From an uncultured Clostridia bacterium (lineage in GTDB: Bacteria; Bacillota; Clostridia; Oscillospirales; Acutalibacteraceae), in NCBI GenBank assembly GCA_944380845.1, contig CALWIU010000040.1:1-41373 (forward strand): a stretch of DNA of 41,373 nt. The letters are read 5' to 3'. A model generated the notes under the pieces. That model made no database searches, was not told the origin of the DNA, and was given only the letters and a program-made list of their open reading frames with translations. This document shows positions 15,742 to 24,090 of this stretch, piece after piece. Positions within the stretch are counted from its first letter, which is position 1. Each line of letters starts with the position of its first letter. Both the position numbers and the translations under genes were made by a program.

Positions 15742-17016
15742 ATGAAACATTTTTTACAACGAACCTTTTTTTATCTTTTTCTTGCAGCCATACTTTTCGC
15801 TGTAGTGGTACCTGCTTCTGCCGCAGAGACACAAGCTGCAACGAGCGTAAAGGATGAGCAGGAGAACACGGCATCCCCCGATACGCGTCCGCTTGCCGCT
15901 ATTTCCGACATGGGCGAGCATTTGGACAATCCTGCCAATTCTCTGCCAGCCATTCGAGACGCAATGCTTGCGGGCGCGGAGATGATCCGGATCCCGCTTC
16001 AAAAAACAAAAGACGGCGTTTTTATTTTATCTGAGTTTCCAAATCTGTCCATTGCCTGTGATACGGACGACACGCCGATCAGCGAAAAAAACTGGGCGGA
16101 TATTTCTTCTCTTACACTGCGCAACGGCACCGGTGGCAGCACGACGATGACCGATCTGACCATTGTAGACCTGGATACAGCACTGGGAATGTACGGAAGA
16201 CGCGTTGTTTTTTTGCTGGATACTGATTGGGAAAACCGCGATGCGTTGTACCAGAAAGTCCTTGCACAGGATCTGATTGATCGCTGCGTCTTTGTTTGCC
16301 GGACATCAGCAAAAAAGGCACTCGCCTGGCGTGATTCAGTGGATCAAAACATGAAAATTATGGTTTATGAAAAAACAAATGTCATTTTCACGGCGCGAGC
16401 AGCCGTTCGTGCTGTTTCCGAAGCAGATAACGCTTATTTATGGTTAGCAACTTCCAATCCCTACGGTATGATTTTTCAGCCTTCTACAACAGACGGTTTT
16501 GCTGATCTGGATGGGGTTATGATTCAATGCACCGATCCAAATGAATGCGGTCAGAGAACGGATACGCCGCTTTACTGGGAGGATCTTGCCGCTCGGGGAT
16601 ACAACCTGCTGATGACAGACGATATTGCCGGATTAAAAGAATACATCAAGCAAAGCAACCAGGCAAGAGAAGAACTTCGCGACGCATTGCAGGAGATAAA
16701 AGCAAGCTGGGTTCTGCCCGACTATCCGGGATTTGCCTTTGCCGATTATCGTTTTCGCTATGAAAATGCTCTGACTGCTGCCGAAGACGCGGCAAATCGA
16801 GAAAGCTCCGGTTTTGGGCAGTGTCGCTCCGCTCTTTACGATCTGCGAAAATCCATTGAGCAGATCAACGAAAATGATCCCGCCTTCCGCTCCGGTGACG
16901 CTGGCGTTACGATTACTCCCGGACGAATAATTACCGTCGTCATCGGAATCGCCGCATTTGTGGCGCTGGAACTGTTTATTCACAAACATAGAGGAAAAGC
17001 ACGCGGCAAAACATAA
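15742..17016 (+). CDS. Membrane-anchored GDPD-fold protein lacking catalytic residues
   Basis: 424 residues from the ATG after GGAGG (an ORF extending upstream overlaps the lipoprotein and is not used). A signal peptide (1-28) leads to a glycerophosphodiester phosphodiesterase-like domain (about 50-320). Alignment by eye: the HRG motif reads D56-M-G58, PENT reads PANS (64-67), the E-x-D metal pair reads R83-I-P85, and the HD following VLVV reads E98-F99. The fold markers TKDGVFIL (89-96) and ARGYNLLMTDD-type C-terminus are kept. So the structural frame is present but metal and acid-base residues are gone, and I infer a pseudoenzyme. A helical region (about 325-395) and a C-terminal membrane segment (about 398-416) with a basic tail follow. 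Binding of a phosphodiester headgroup is a guess. Confidence 0.75.
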   Translation: MKHFLQRTFFYLFLAAILFAVVVPASAAETQAATSVKDEQENTASPDTRPLAAISDMGEHLDNPANSLPAIRDAMLAGAEMIRIPLQKTKDGVFILSEFPNLSIACDTDDTPISEKNWADISSLTLRNGTGGSTTMTDLTIVDLDTALGMYGRRVVFLLDTDWENRDALYQKVLAQDLIDRCVFVCRTSAKKALAWRDSVDQNMKIMVYEKTNVIFTARAAVRAVSEADNAYLWLATSNPYGMIFQPSTTDGFADLDGVMIQCTDPNECGQRTDTPLYWEDLAARGYNLLMTDDIAGLKEYIKQSNQAREELRDALQEIKASWVLPDYPGFAFADYRFRYENALTAAEDAANRESSGFGQCRSALYDLRKSIEQINENDPAFRSGDAGVTITPGRIITVVIGIAAFVALELFIHKHRGKARGKT

Positions 17017-17044
17017 TCCTTTCCGGCGAGAGGGGTTTTTTATC

Positions 17045-17752
17045 ATGTATTACGCCTTTATTGGTATTTTTTCTGTAATTTGTCTTGCGGTCATGCCGTT
17101 TTTCTTACGGGAACAACGGCATCCATCCAACCGATCCCTGTTATTAAAAATGATTTGTGCAACCATGTTTTTATTGGTCGGCCTTTTCAGTTACCGCGTC
17201 TCGGGCGCATCTGCCTATGCAAATTTTATGCTGCTTGGACTTGCTTCGTCCTGGTTCGGTGACCTTTTCTTACATATTCAGGGAAAAGCAAAAAACTATG
17301 CTTTCCCATTGGGTGTCCTCTTTTTTCTGGCGGCGCATATCATATATCTTCTTGCGTATGACAACTATCTATCTGACATCATACCGGATCATCCGTTTCT
17401 GGCGCCATGGGAAATCGGTGTGATTTTGTTTGGAATGCTTCTCTATTTACTGGTTTTCATTTTTACAAAAACAAAATTTTCGGTGTTTATGATTCCACTG
17501 TCGGTTTATGTTTTTGTTTTGATGCTGATGTGCCTTCGCGCTTTGACACTGGCTTGCCTGCAAACATCTTTTCACCCGGCGTTTTCCGTTGCACTCAGCA
17601 TTGGTGCGATTTTCTTCCTGTTGTCAGACACCAGCCTCGGACTTTTGATGTTCAATAAAAAATGCAAAGCCAATTTTCCGCTTAAAATCTTTAACATCGC
17701 GACCTATTTTATCGGTCAGCTGTTGTTAGCCATAACCATCCTGTTCCGCTGA
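17045..17752 (+). CDS. YhhN/TMEM86 family protein (lysoplasmalogenase-like)
   Basis: 235 residues, almost entirely hydrophobic with about eight membrane segments. LGLASSWFGDLFLHI and FPLGVLFFLAAHIIYLLAY carry the two family marks, an SxxGD motif and an FxxAHxxY motif. Characterised members cleave the vinyl-ether bond of lysoplasmalogens; clostridia make plasmalogens anaerobically, so this activity is plausible here. The ATG follows GAGAGGGG at 9 nt; the reading frame also extends upstream into the GDPD-like gene, but that stretch has no RBS. The 28-nt gap to the GDPD-like gene suggests co-transcription and a shared role in membrane lipid turnover. Confidence 0.88.
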   Translation: MYYAFIGIFSVICLAVMPFFLREQRHPSNRSLLLKMICATMFLLVGLFSYRVSGASAYANFMLLGLASSWFGDLFLHIQGKAKNYAFPLGVLFFLAAHIIYLLAYDNYLSDIIPDHPFLAPWEIGVILFGMLLYLLVFIFTKTKFSVFMIPLSVYVFVLMLMCLRALTLACLQTSFHPAFSVALSIGAIFFLLSDTSLGLLMFNKKCKANFPLKIFNIATYFIGQLLLAITILFR

Positions 17753-17761
17753 CAGTAACGC

Positions 17762-17805
17762 CCCTCCTTTTACGGCATATCATGCCAATGAAAGCGAAAG
17801 GAGGG
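17762..17805 (+). promoter_or_regulatory. Hairpin sequestering the Shine-Dalgarno of the Cys-rich peptide
   Basis: CCCTCCTTT (17762-17770) pairs perfectly with AAAGGAGGG (17797-17805), which is the RBS of the peptide starting at 17812. Inside, GGCAT (17774-17778) pairs with ATGCC (17782-17786). The fold would hide the RBS. Confidence 0.5.
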
Positions 17806-17811
17806 AAAACA

Positions 17812-17949
17812 ATGTTCGGCAATAACTACGAGTGGCTGATTGTCATCGTTCTTGTCATCCTTTTGTTGGGCGGCAATTTCGGCGGCTGTGGTTGCAATTC
17901 CTGCGCCACTAACAGCAATTGCGGCTGTGGCTGCGGTTGTGGCATGTAA
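17812..17949 (+). CDS. 45-residue membrane peptide with Cys/Gly-rich tail
   Basis: A short gene with a very strong RBS (AAAGGAGG, 7 nt before ATG). Residues 1-8 are polar (MFGNNYEW). Residues 9-20 form one short hydrophobic segment of Leu, Ile and Val. Residues 21-45 are Gly/Cys/Asn-rich with seven Cys (26, 28, 31, 37, 39, 41, 43), ending in a C-G-C-G-C-G run. The layout recalls small sporulation or coat peptides of the YjcZ type (hydrophobic helix plus Gly-rich end) and Cys-rich small proteins seen in Clostridia, but I cannot assign a family. It may bind metal or cross-link by disulfides on the outer face. It lies between the YhhN and DUF1294 genes. Confidence 0.7.
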   Translation: MFGNNYEWLIVIVLVILLLGGNFGGCGCNSCATNSNCGCGCGCGM

Positions 17950-17965
17950 GAAATAAAACATGATA

Positions 17966-17996
17966 AAAGGACCGCTGTGCTTCGGTACAGCGGTCC
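17966..17996 (-). terminator. UUCG-capped hairpin, terminator-like on the minus strand
   Basis: A 12-bp stem (17969-17980 with 17985-17996, one G-U) is capped by a C(UUCG)G tetraloop. On the plus strand it is followed by GAAAGG, the RBS of the next gene, not a T-run. On the minus strand the flank is TTTTATCATGTTTTATTT, so it could stop transcripts coming from the metallophosphoesterase gene. Confidence 0.5.
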
Positions 17997-18008
17997 GAAA
18001 GGTATTTT

Positions 18009-18278
18009 ATGCTAAAACTTATACTATTCTATTTATTAACCATCAATTGTATCGGAATCGGATTAACTGTTATTGACAAATACAATGCCAGGCATGGAAA
18101 GCGCAGGATCAGAGAACGAACGCTGCTTCTTACCGGGGCATTCGGCGCAGCAATAGGAATGCTTGTCACGATGCTATTGATCCGTCATAAAACTCTTCAT
18201 AAACGCTTTATGATCGGCCTGCCCGTTATGATCCTTTTGCAGGTTACACTCGCTTTTTTCCTATATCCCTATTTATGA
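18009..18278 (+). CDS. DUF1294 small membrane protein
   Basis: 89 residues with three hydrophobic segments. The DUF1294 signature is visible: N13 in the first helix, DKYNARHGKRRIRE (24-37) and IRHKTLHKRF (58-67). The function of the family is unknown. GAAAGG lies 6 nt before the ATG, directly after a very stable hairpin. The last 10 nt overlap the 3' end of the convergent metallophosphoesterase gene, so no terminator can lie between the two. Confidence 0.88.
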   Translation: MLKLILFYLLTINCIGIGLTVIDKYNARHGKRRIRERTLLLTGAFGAAIGMLVTMLLIRHKTLHKRFMIGLPVMILLQVTLAFFLYPYL

Positions 18279-19393
18279 TGTGTCCTCTTCCCAAGCCACA
18301 TTCCCGTACCGGCAGCCGCGATTCCCGCTGCGGCAATTCCGCCGGCAGCTAAAAATGCTGCTTTCTTTTTTTCGTAGTCATCCGCATTCCAGAAATAAGA
18401 AAGACGGCTTGCCAAACTTCTGCCGCACAGATCATAGTAGGAGTAAAAAGTGGTATCGACAAGACTACTTCGGTTCTTATCCCACACCAGCAGCCTCACG
18501 CCTCTTAACAACGGTTCACCATAACAGCGGAATGAAGCACACGAAGTCTGAATCCACTGGATCTGATCGGTTTTCCCAACGAAGCAATTGGTATGATCGT
18601 GTCCGGAAATAACGGCGCGCATATTCTTCGATTTCTGAAGCATATCGGACAAGCCGCTATCGTCAGCGACAATGGACGGATAAGTTCTGCAAAAACCGTC
18701 CGCCTTTTTTCGATCCAATTGATATTTTTTCCCGCAGAAAGGAACTCCTGTCGCACCCTCTGCAAAAAGACGAGTGATTCCCGGCAATGGAATATGAGCA
18801 AATACCAGGGACTCTGCATTTGCCGAATTTTTAAGCAGTTCATCGTTTCGCTTTTGCAGCCATCGAACGGTATCCGGCGTTACTGTTTCATAACAGGTGT
18901 CCGACATTCGATCGTACCGCGCCGTATCGATCAGCCATAAGGTCAAAGCCCTTTCTTTTGTGTCTGGATCATAAATCGCCAACTCTCTGCATTCCGGATT
19001 GGATCCTTCACCCGGCAGGAAACAGGAATACGACTTCCAAACAGAAAACTGCAAATCCTTTCCCAAACGGTTAAAATCATCATGGTTCCCGAAAATCATG
19101 GTAAACGGAACGCCGCGTTTTTGAAGCGGAGAAAGGATGTAACCGAGCGCTTTTTTCATACGAAGCGTTTCTTCCTGAATCGAGAGATGAGAAACCCCTT
19201 GACCGAAGCGGCGGTCGCAAAGATGGTTTCCCAAAATGTTATCGCCCGTAAAAACAACAAGATCGATATCCAGTTTTTCATATGCGGCATTCAACATGGT
19301 CAGCATTGCTTTGCGCACAAAATGCATATCCTGCGCATCTGCTACCTGTAGAATACGGAAAGTGCCGTCCGCGCGTAAAAAAAGTTTTTTCAT
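18269..19393 (-). CDS. Calcineurin-like metallophosphoesterase with C-terminal membrane segment
   Basis: 374 residues from the ATG at 19393 (AAGGTGG 8 nt upstream). Metal-binding motifs in order: QVADAQD (16-22, Asp19), FTGDN (48-52, Asp51), FGNHDD (101-106), FAHIPLPG (198-205, His200) and ISGHDHT (262-268, His265/His267). This is the family of PAP28-like and related phosphodiesterases. The C-terminus has an Ala/Gly-rich hydrophobic stretch (about 345-365) then a basic KRTHHK end, resembling a tail anchor; there is no N-terminal signal peptide, so the domain would face the cytoplasm. The frame is open further upstream, but that stretch is antisense to the aldolase gene and has no RBS. Substrate unknown. 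Confidence 0.87.
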   Translation of the reverse strand: MKKLFLRADGTFRILQVADAQDMHFVRKAMLTMLNAAYEKLDIDLVVFTGDNILGNHLCDRRFGQGVSHLSIQEETLRMKKALGYILSPLQKRGVPFTMIFGNHDDFNRLGKDLQFSVWKSYSCFLPGEGSNPECRELAIYDPDTKERALTLWLIDTARYDRMSDTCYETVTPDTVRWLQKRNDELLKNSANAESLVFAHIPLPGITRLFAEGATGVPFCGKKYQLDRKKADGFCRTYPSIVADDSGLSDMLQKSKNMRAVISGHDHTNCFVGKTDQIQWIQTSCASFRCYGEPLLRGVRLLVWDKNRSSLVDTTFYSYYDLCGRSLASRLSYFWNADDYEKKKAAFLAAGGIAAAGIAAAGTGMWLGKRTHHK

Positions 19394-19409
19394 GACATTT
19401 ACCACCTTC

Positions 19410-19438
19410 TGGACAGAACAGAAAAAATATGTTACACT
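19410..19438 (+). promoter_or_regulatory. Promoter of the class II aldolase gene
   Basis: -35 TGGACA (19410-19415), 17-bp spacer, -10 TACACT (19433-19438), about 30 nt before the ATG. Confidence 0.5.
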
Positions 19439-19468
19439 ACCGAGGAAAAAAGAAAGGAGCGCAAAGAA

Positions 19469-20224
19469 ATGAATTCTCAGGAAATACAGCAAATCAAAGA
19501 AAGCATCTGCGATATCGGCAGAAGAATTTATATGAATCATTTTGTGGCAGCCAATGACGGAAACATTTCTGTCAAAGTTAGCGATAACGAATTTTACTGC
19601 ACACCGACCGGCGTTTCCAAAGGGTTTATGACGCCGGACATGATTATTAAAGTCGATGGCGAAGGAAACAAAATAGAGGGAAACCTGAATCCTTCCTCTG
19701 AAATCAAAATGCACCTGCGCGTTTACAAAGAGCGCCCGGATGTCAAAAGTGTGGTTCATGCCCATCCGCCGGTTGCCACCGCCTTTGCCGTGGCAAACAT
19801 TCCGCTGGATGATTATATTTTACCGGAAGCCATTTTGTTTTTAGGACCTGTGCCCATCTGTGACTACGGAACTCCTTCAACGATGGAGATTCCGGATTCG
19901 CTTGCACCGTATCTGCAAACCAATGATGCTTTTCTTTTAAAAAACCACGGTGCGCTGACCGTCGGAAATTCTCTGATTAAGGCTTATTTTAATATGGAAT
20001 CGCTGGAATATTATGCCAAGATCACATTATTAACCCGTTTGATCGGAAAAAAAGAAGAGATACCTTCTGACCAGCTGGACAAACTGGTCAAGCTGCGTAA
20101 GAATTTTCATGTTGAAGGAAAACATCCGGGAATGGTTCGGTATTCCGATCACAGCGAAGACAGGAGCAAAGAAGCCCTTGCCGACCGAATCACGAATGCC
20201 ATTCTGCGAGAATTGGATCAATAA
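19469..20224 (+). CDS. Class II aldolase/adducin family protein (L-fuculose-phosphate aldolase-like)
   Basis: 251 residues. It carries AANDGNISVK (27-36), TPTGVSKG (45-52), SSEIKMH (76-82, Glu78 equivalent to the catalytic Glu), the zinc ligands HAH (97-99) and KNHG with His160. This fits FucA/AraD/MtnB-like enzymes, which cleave or epimerise sugar phosphates using zinc. The exact substrate cannot be read; the C-terminal 50 residues extend past the usual 215-residue FucA length. No fucose or rhamnose operon surrounds it. AAAGGAG lies about 10 nt before the ATG. It is followed 18 nt later by a Cys-rich small gene, so the two are probably co-transcribed. Confidence 0.88.
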   Translation: MNSQEIQQIKESICDIGRRIYMNHFVAANDGNISVKVSDNEFYCTPTGVSKGFMTPDMIIKVDGEGNKIEGNLNPSSEIKMHLRVYKERPDVKSVVHAHPPVATAFAVANIPLDDYILPEAILFLGPVPICDYGTPSTMEIPDSLAPYLQTNDAFLLKNHGALTVGNSLIKAYFNMESLEYYAKITLLTRLIGKKEEIPSDQLDKLVKLRKNFHVEGKHPGMVRYSDHSEDRSKEALADRITNAILRELDQ

Positions 20225-20242
20225 TCGAAAAGGATGATAAAA

Positions 20243-20464
20243 ATGGAACATTTAAGCAATTTCTGTACCTGTGAACATACAAACTGCAAACTGCACCCAT
20301 TCAATCATGAAAAAGGCTGCTCGCCCTGCATCGAAAAGAACCTGAAAACAGGTGAAATCCCCTCGTGCTACTTTCAGTTACTGAAGCACCCGGAGCTTCG
20401 TGAAAATGATTCCATTCTGGCTTATGCAAAAGCGGTGCTGCATGAGGCGCAAGAGAACGAATAA
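20243..20464 (+). CDS. Small Cys-rich protein (DUF6485-like)
   Basis: 73 residues from the ATG with AAAAGGA 8 nt upstream; an ATG 9 nt earlier overlaps the RBS. Six Cys are spaced as FCTC (8, 10), C15, C26-x2-C29 and C42, with His residues between, a pattern suited to zinc or iron-sulfur binding. The arrangement C-x-C-H-x2-C...CxxC...PSCYF resembles small DUF6485 proteins of Clostridia, recalled without a search. It has no signal peptide and is cytosolic. Function unknown; the link with the upstream aldolase may be only transcriptional. Confidence 0.7.
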   Translation: MEHLSNFCTCEHTNCKLHPFNHEKGCSPCIEKNLKTGEIPSCYFQLLKHPELRENDSILAYAKAVLHEAQENE

Positions 20465-20654
20465 ACGCAATGCTTACCGCCGCGCCTTCAAAATCCCCTG
20501 TTTTTCTGTCATGATCTCTGCATACTGCTGCTAATACCGTCAATCGCATAGTAAAAAGCAAGTTTTATTATACATTCCATTTAATTTGATAAATTTTATA
20601 CAAAATGCGCATTCATTTGCTATATTTGCCCTTGGATTCAGTTAACTTTTTCTC

Positions 20655-20690
20655 GTGCAAATTTGTCAAAAATATGGTATACTATATACA
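20655..20690 (+). promoter_or_regulatory. Probable promoter of the CarD-like gene
   Basis: Two overlapping readings: GTGCAA (20655-20660), 17 bp, TATACT (20678-20683); or TTGTCA (20663-20668), 16 bp, TATACA (20685-20690). Both fit the GTG start at 20715. The 190 nt before it hold no gene or clear hairpin, only an AATGCGCATT palindrome at 20604-20613. Confidence 0.45.
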
Positions 20691-20714
20691 AAAGCAATGA
20701 AAGGCGTGATTTAT

Positions 20715-21218
20715 GTGTATCATATCAATGAACTTGTTTCCTATGGAATTCACGGGGTTTGTAAAATACAGGAAATTATTCAAAAAAATTTTGACGGAAA
20801 AACAACAGATTACTATGTTCTAAAGCCTTTATATGATACCTCATCGACTGTTTTTGTGCCGGTTCACAACGAAAAACTTAAAACCAAAATGCGGCTGGTT
20901 CTCTCACAGGAAGAAATCGGAACCCTGCTTACCGATTTTCCGAGAGAGGAAATCGAATGGTCAAGCAACAATCATTCCCGACATGAGCAGTGGTCGGAAA
21001 TTCTTTCCAATGCCTCGCCCGTCGAATTGATGCGAATGGTTCACTGCCTCTTACATCAAAAATCTTTTCTTGCCGAGCAGCATAAAAAGTTACAGGATGC
21101 CGACGAACGCGCGCTGAAAACCGCAGAATCCCTTATTGATAACGAGTTTGCGCTCGTTCTGCATATGCAGCCAGATGAAGTGCTGCCATATATTCGCAGC
21201 AAGACGCTTACCGTCTGA
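20715..21218 (+). CDS. CarD/CdnL-family transcription regulator
   Basis: 167 residues from GTG at 20715, chosen because AAAGG is 10 nt upstream, the promoter lies just before, and the reading begins MYHINELVSYGIHGVCKI, the usual CarD start. Residues 1-60 form the Tudor-like RNA-polymerase interaction domain (YYVLKPLYD then TVFVPV), which in CarD binds the beta subunit protrusion. The rest (about 65-165) is helical, matching the DNA-binding part that stabilises the open complex. In Clostridia such proteins tune rRNA and housekeeping promoters. It is a single gene with a terminator after it. Confidence 0.88.
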   Translation: MYHINELVSYGIHGVCKIQEIIQKNFDGKTTDYYVLKPLYDTSSTVFVPVHNEKLKTKMRLVLSQEEIGTLLTDFPREEIEWSSNNHSRHEQWSEILSNASPVELMRMVHCLLHQKSFLAEQHKKLQDADERALKTAESLIDNEFALVLHMQPDEVLPYIRSKTLTV

Positions 21219-21239
21219 CCGGCAATCAAACGACATAAA

Positions 21240-21276
21240 AAGGGCTGTACGGGTATTCCAGTACAGCCCTTCCTTT
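21240..21276. terminator. Bidirectional terminator between the CarD-like gene and ilvC
   Basis: An 11-bp perfect stem (21240-21250 with 21261-21271) with a TCCTTTT tail on plus and a TTTTTATG tail on minus. It fits both convergent genes. Confidence 0.85.
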
Positions 21277-21290
21277 TACTGAAACAATTA

Positions 21291-22361
<1,071 letters not shown>

Positions 22362-22405
22362 TCAAAATTAGCAGCGGTGTCAAACATTTCCGCCACTTTT
22401 TCCTT

Positions 22406-22434
22406 ATTATATACCCACCTATTGGAATAGTCAA
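22406..22434 (-). promoter_or_regulatory. Promoter of ilvC
   Basis: Minus-strand -35 TTGACT (22434-22429), 17-bp spacer, -10 TATAAT (22411-22406), giving a leader of about 85 nt. Confidence 0.8.
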
Positions 22435-22599
22435 GAAAAAACACCTATTTTTTTATATTTATACAAACCTGACGAAAAAACATTCAAAACATACAATTTA
22501 TTAACACCATCTATGATCTGAACGATTCAATCTTGTATTATCTTCCCTTTTTTCTAATTCTTTATTTTTTACATTTGTGTGAATTATTGCCAAGGTTTG

Positions 22600-22628
22600 T
22601 TGATTGTTTTATACAAATGTTGTATAAT
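22600..22628 (+). promoter_or_regulatory. Promoter and palindromic operator of the citrate synthase gene
   Basis: -35 TTGATT (22600-22605), 17-bp spacer, -10 TATAAT (22623-22628). A perfect inverted repeat TTATACAA-ATG-TTGTATAA (22609-22627) covers the spacer and most of the -10 box, a position where a bound dimeric repressor would block RNA polymerase. Confidence 0.75.
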
Positions 22629-22716
22629 AATGATTGTATGAATCAAATGAACGGTGCCTGGCGCGACGCCGCGATTTGAACACATCCTGAAAATAGTAGG
22701 AAACGGAAGTGAGACT

Positions 22717-24078
22717 ATGGCATCTTCATATTCTAAAATTACAGACTATTTGCGCGATCTTGCTGAGCTTTCCGGTAAAAACAATCACATTCAGCCTTCC
22801 ATGTATGTTGAACACAATGTCAATCGCGGTCTGCGCGATATGAACGGCAAAGGCGTTGTTACCGGTCTGACGGAAATCTCCCGCATTCAAGCGAAAAAAA
22901 AGCTCCCTGACGGAACAGAAGTATCCTGCGACGGTCAACTGTTTTACCGTGGCATCAATATTCGGGATATCGTCAACGGCTTTATGAGCGAAGATCGTTT
23001 TGGTTTTGAAGAAACAGTATACCTTTTGCTGTTTTCCGAGCTGCCAAACCGCGAGCAGTTGGAGCGCTTTCAGGTGCAGCTGGCGGAATTTCGCAGCCTG
23101 CCCCCATCGTTTGTCAGAGATATGATTTTGAAAGCCCCTGGCAGAGATATGATGAATCTGGTTTCGCGCTGTGTTTTGGCTCTTTATGCTTATGACGACA
23201 ACCCGGATGATATCTCAGTTGCTAATGTTTTGCGTCAATGCCTGCAGCTAATCGCGCTCTTCCCTCTTTTATCCGTATACAGCTATCAATCGTACAATCA
23301 CTATCACAAGGGGCAGAGCTTATTCATTCACCTGCCGGACCCTTCGCTGTCCACAGCGGAAAACCTGCTTCACATCCTGCGCGAAAACGGTGAATACTCC
23401 CATCTGGAAGCAAAAATCTTAGACCTCGCCATGGTGCTGCACGCAGAGCACGGCGGTGGTAACAACTCTACCTTTACGACCCATGTTGTCACCTCCTCCG
23501 GCACAGATACCTATTCTGCCATCGCGGCTGCGTTAGGCTCCCTGAAAGGCCCGCGTCACGGCGGCGCCAATATCAAAGTTGTGCATATGTTTGAAAATAT
23601 GAAAAACAGCATTGATACCCATAACGAAGGTCAAATCAAAGATTACCTTGTAAAGCTCTTAGACAAACAGGCCTTTGACCACGCCGGTTTGATCTATGGC
23701 ATGGGGCATGCCGTCTATTCTTTATCTGATCCTCGCGCCGATATTCTGATGGGCTGTGCGAAAAATCTTTCCATTGAAAAAGGCTTTGAAGACGAGTATC
23801 AATTGTACGAAACCGTTGCCCGGCTCGCGCCGGAAATCATTGCAGAAAAACGCAAAATGTACAAAGGCGTCAGCGCCAATGTGGATTTCTATTCCGGGCT
23901 TATTTATCGTATGCTGGAATTGCCCAGCGAATTGTATACCCCCATTTTTGCCATTTCGCGCATCGCCGGCTGGAGCGCCCATCGCATTGAGGAAATTCAG
24001 AATGCGGGAAAAATCATTCGTCCGGCTTATATCAGCGTCAAACCTGACCAACCCTATATTCCGCTGGACGATCGCTGA
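22717..24078 (+). CDS. Citrate synthase (citrate/2-methylcitrate synthase family)
   Basis: 453 residues from ATG (GGAAG about 10 nt upstream; a longer GTG reading from 22654 lacks an RBS). LHAEHGGGNNSTFTTHVV carries the first active-site His and GPRHGGANIKVV the second; GLIYGMGHAVYS holds the substrate-binding third His; the catalytic Asp is expected in NVDFYSGLIY. The N-terminal extension of about 60 residues is a feature of the clostridial form. It condenses oxaloacetate with acetyl-CoA for glutamate synthesis, probably in an incomplete TCA cycle, as no aconitase or IDH is adjacent. Methylcitrate synthase activity cannot be excluded. The palindrome in its promoter suggests dedicated repression. 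Confidence 0.92.
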   Translation: MASSYSKITDYLRDLAELSGKNNHIQPSMYVEHNVNRGLRDMNGKGVVTGLTEISRIQAKKKLPDGTEVSCDGQLFYRGINIRDIVNGFMSEDRFGFEETVYLLLFSELPNREQLERFQVQLAEFRSLPPSFVRDMILKAPGRDMMNLVSRCVLALYAYDDNPDDISVANVLRQCLQLIALFPLLSVYSYQSYNHYHKGQSLFIHLPDPSLSTAENLLHILRENGEYSHLEAKILDLAMVLHAEHGGGNNSTFTTHVVTSSGTDTYSAIAAALGSLKGPRHGGANIKVVHMFENMKNSIDTHNEGQIKDYLVKLLDKQAFDHAGLIYGMGHAVYSLSDPRADILMGCAKNLSIEKGFEDEYQLYETVARLAPEIIAEKRKMYKGVSANVDFYSGLIYRMLELPSELYTPIFAISRIAGWSAHRIEEIQNAGKIIRPAYISVKPDQPYIPLDDR

Positions 24079-24090
24079 TTTTCAGAAAAG

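Noticed and set aside
17969-17996. Plus-strand intrinsic terminator after the Cys-rich peptide
   Set aside because: The stem is strong but the plus-strand flank is GAAAGG, an RBS, with no T-run.
5613-18278. Sortase substrate with an LPXTG- or NPQTN-type signal
   Set aside because: No neighbouring secreted protein ends with a sorting motif, hydrophobic segment and basic tail; the GDPD-like C-terminus has the last two but no recognisable motif.
19394-19765. In-frame N-terminal extension of the metallophosphoesterase
   Set aside because: It is antisense to the class II aldolase gene, has no RBS, and the ATG at 19393 has a well-spaced AAGGTGG and starts at the family domain.
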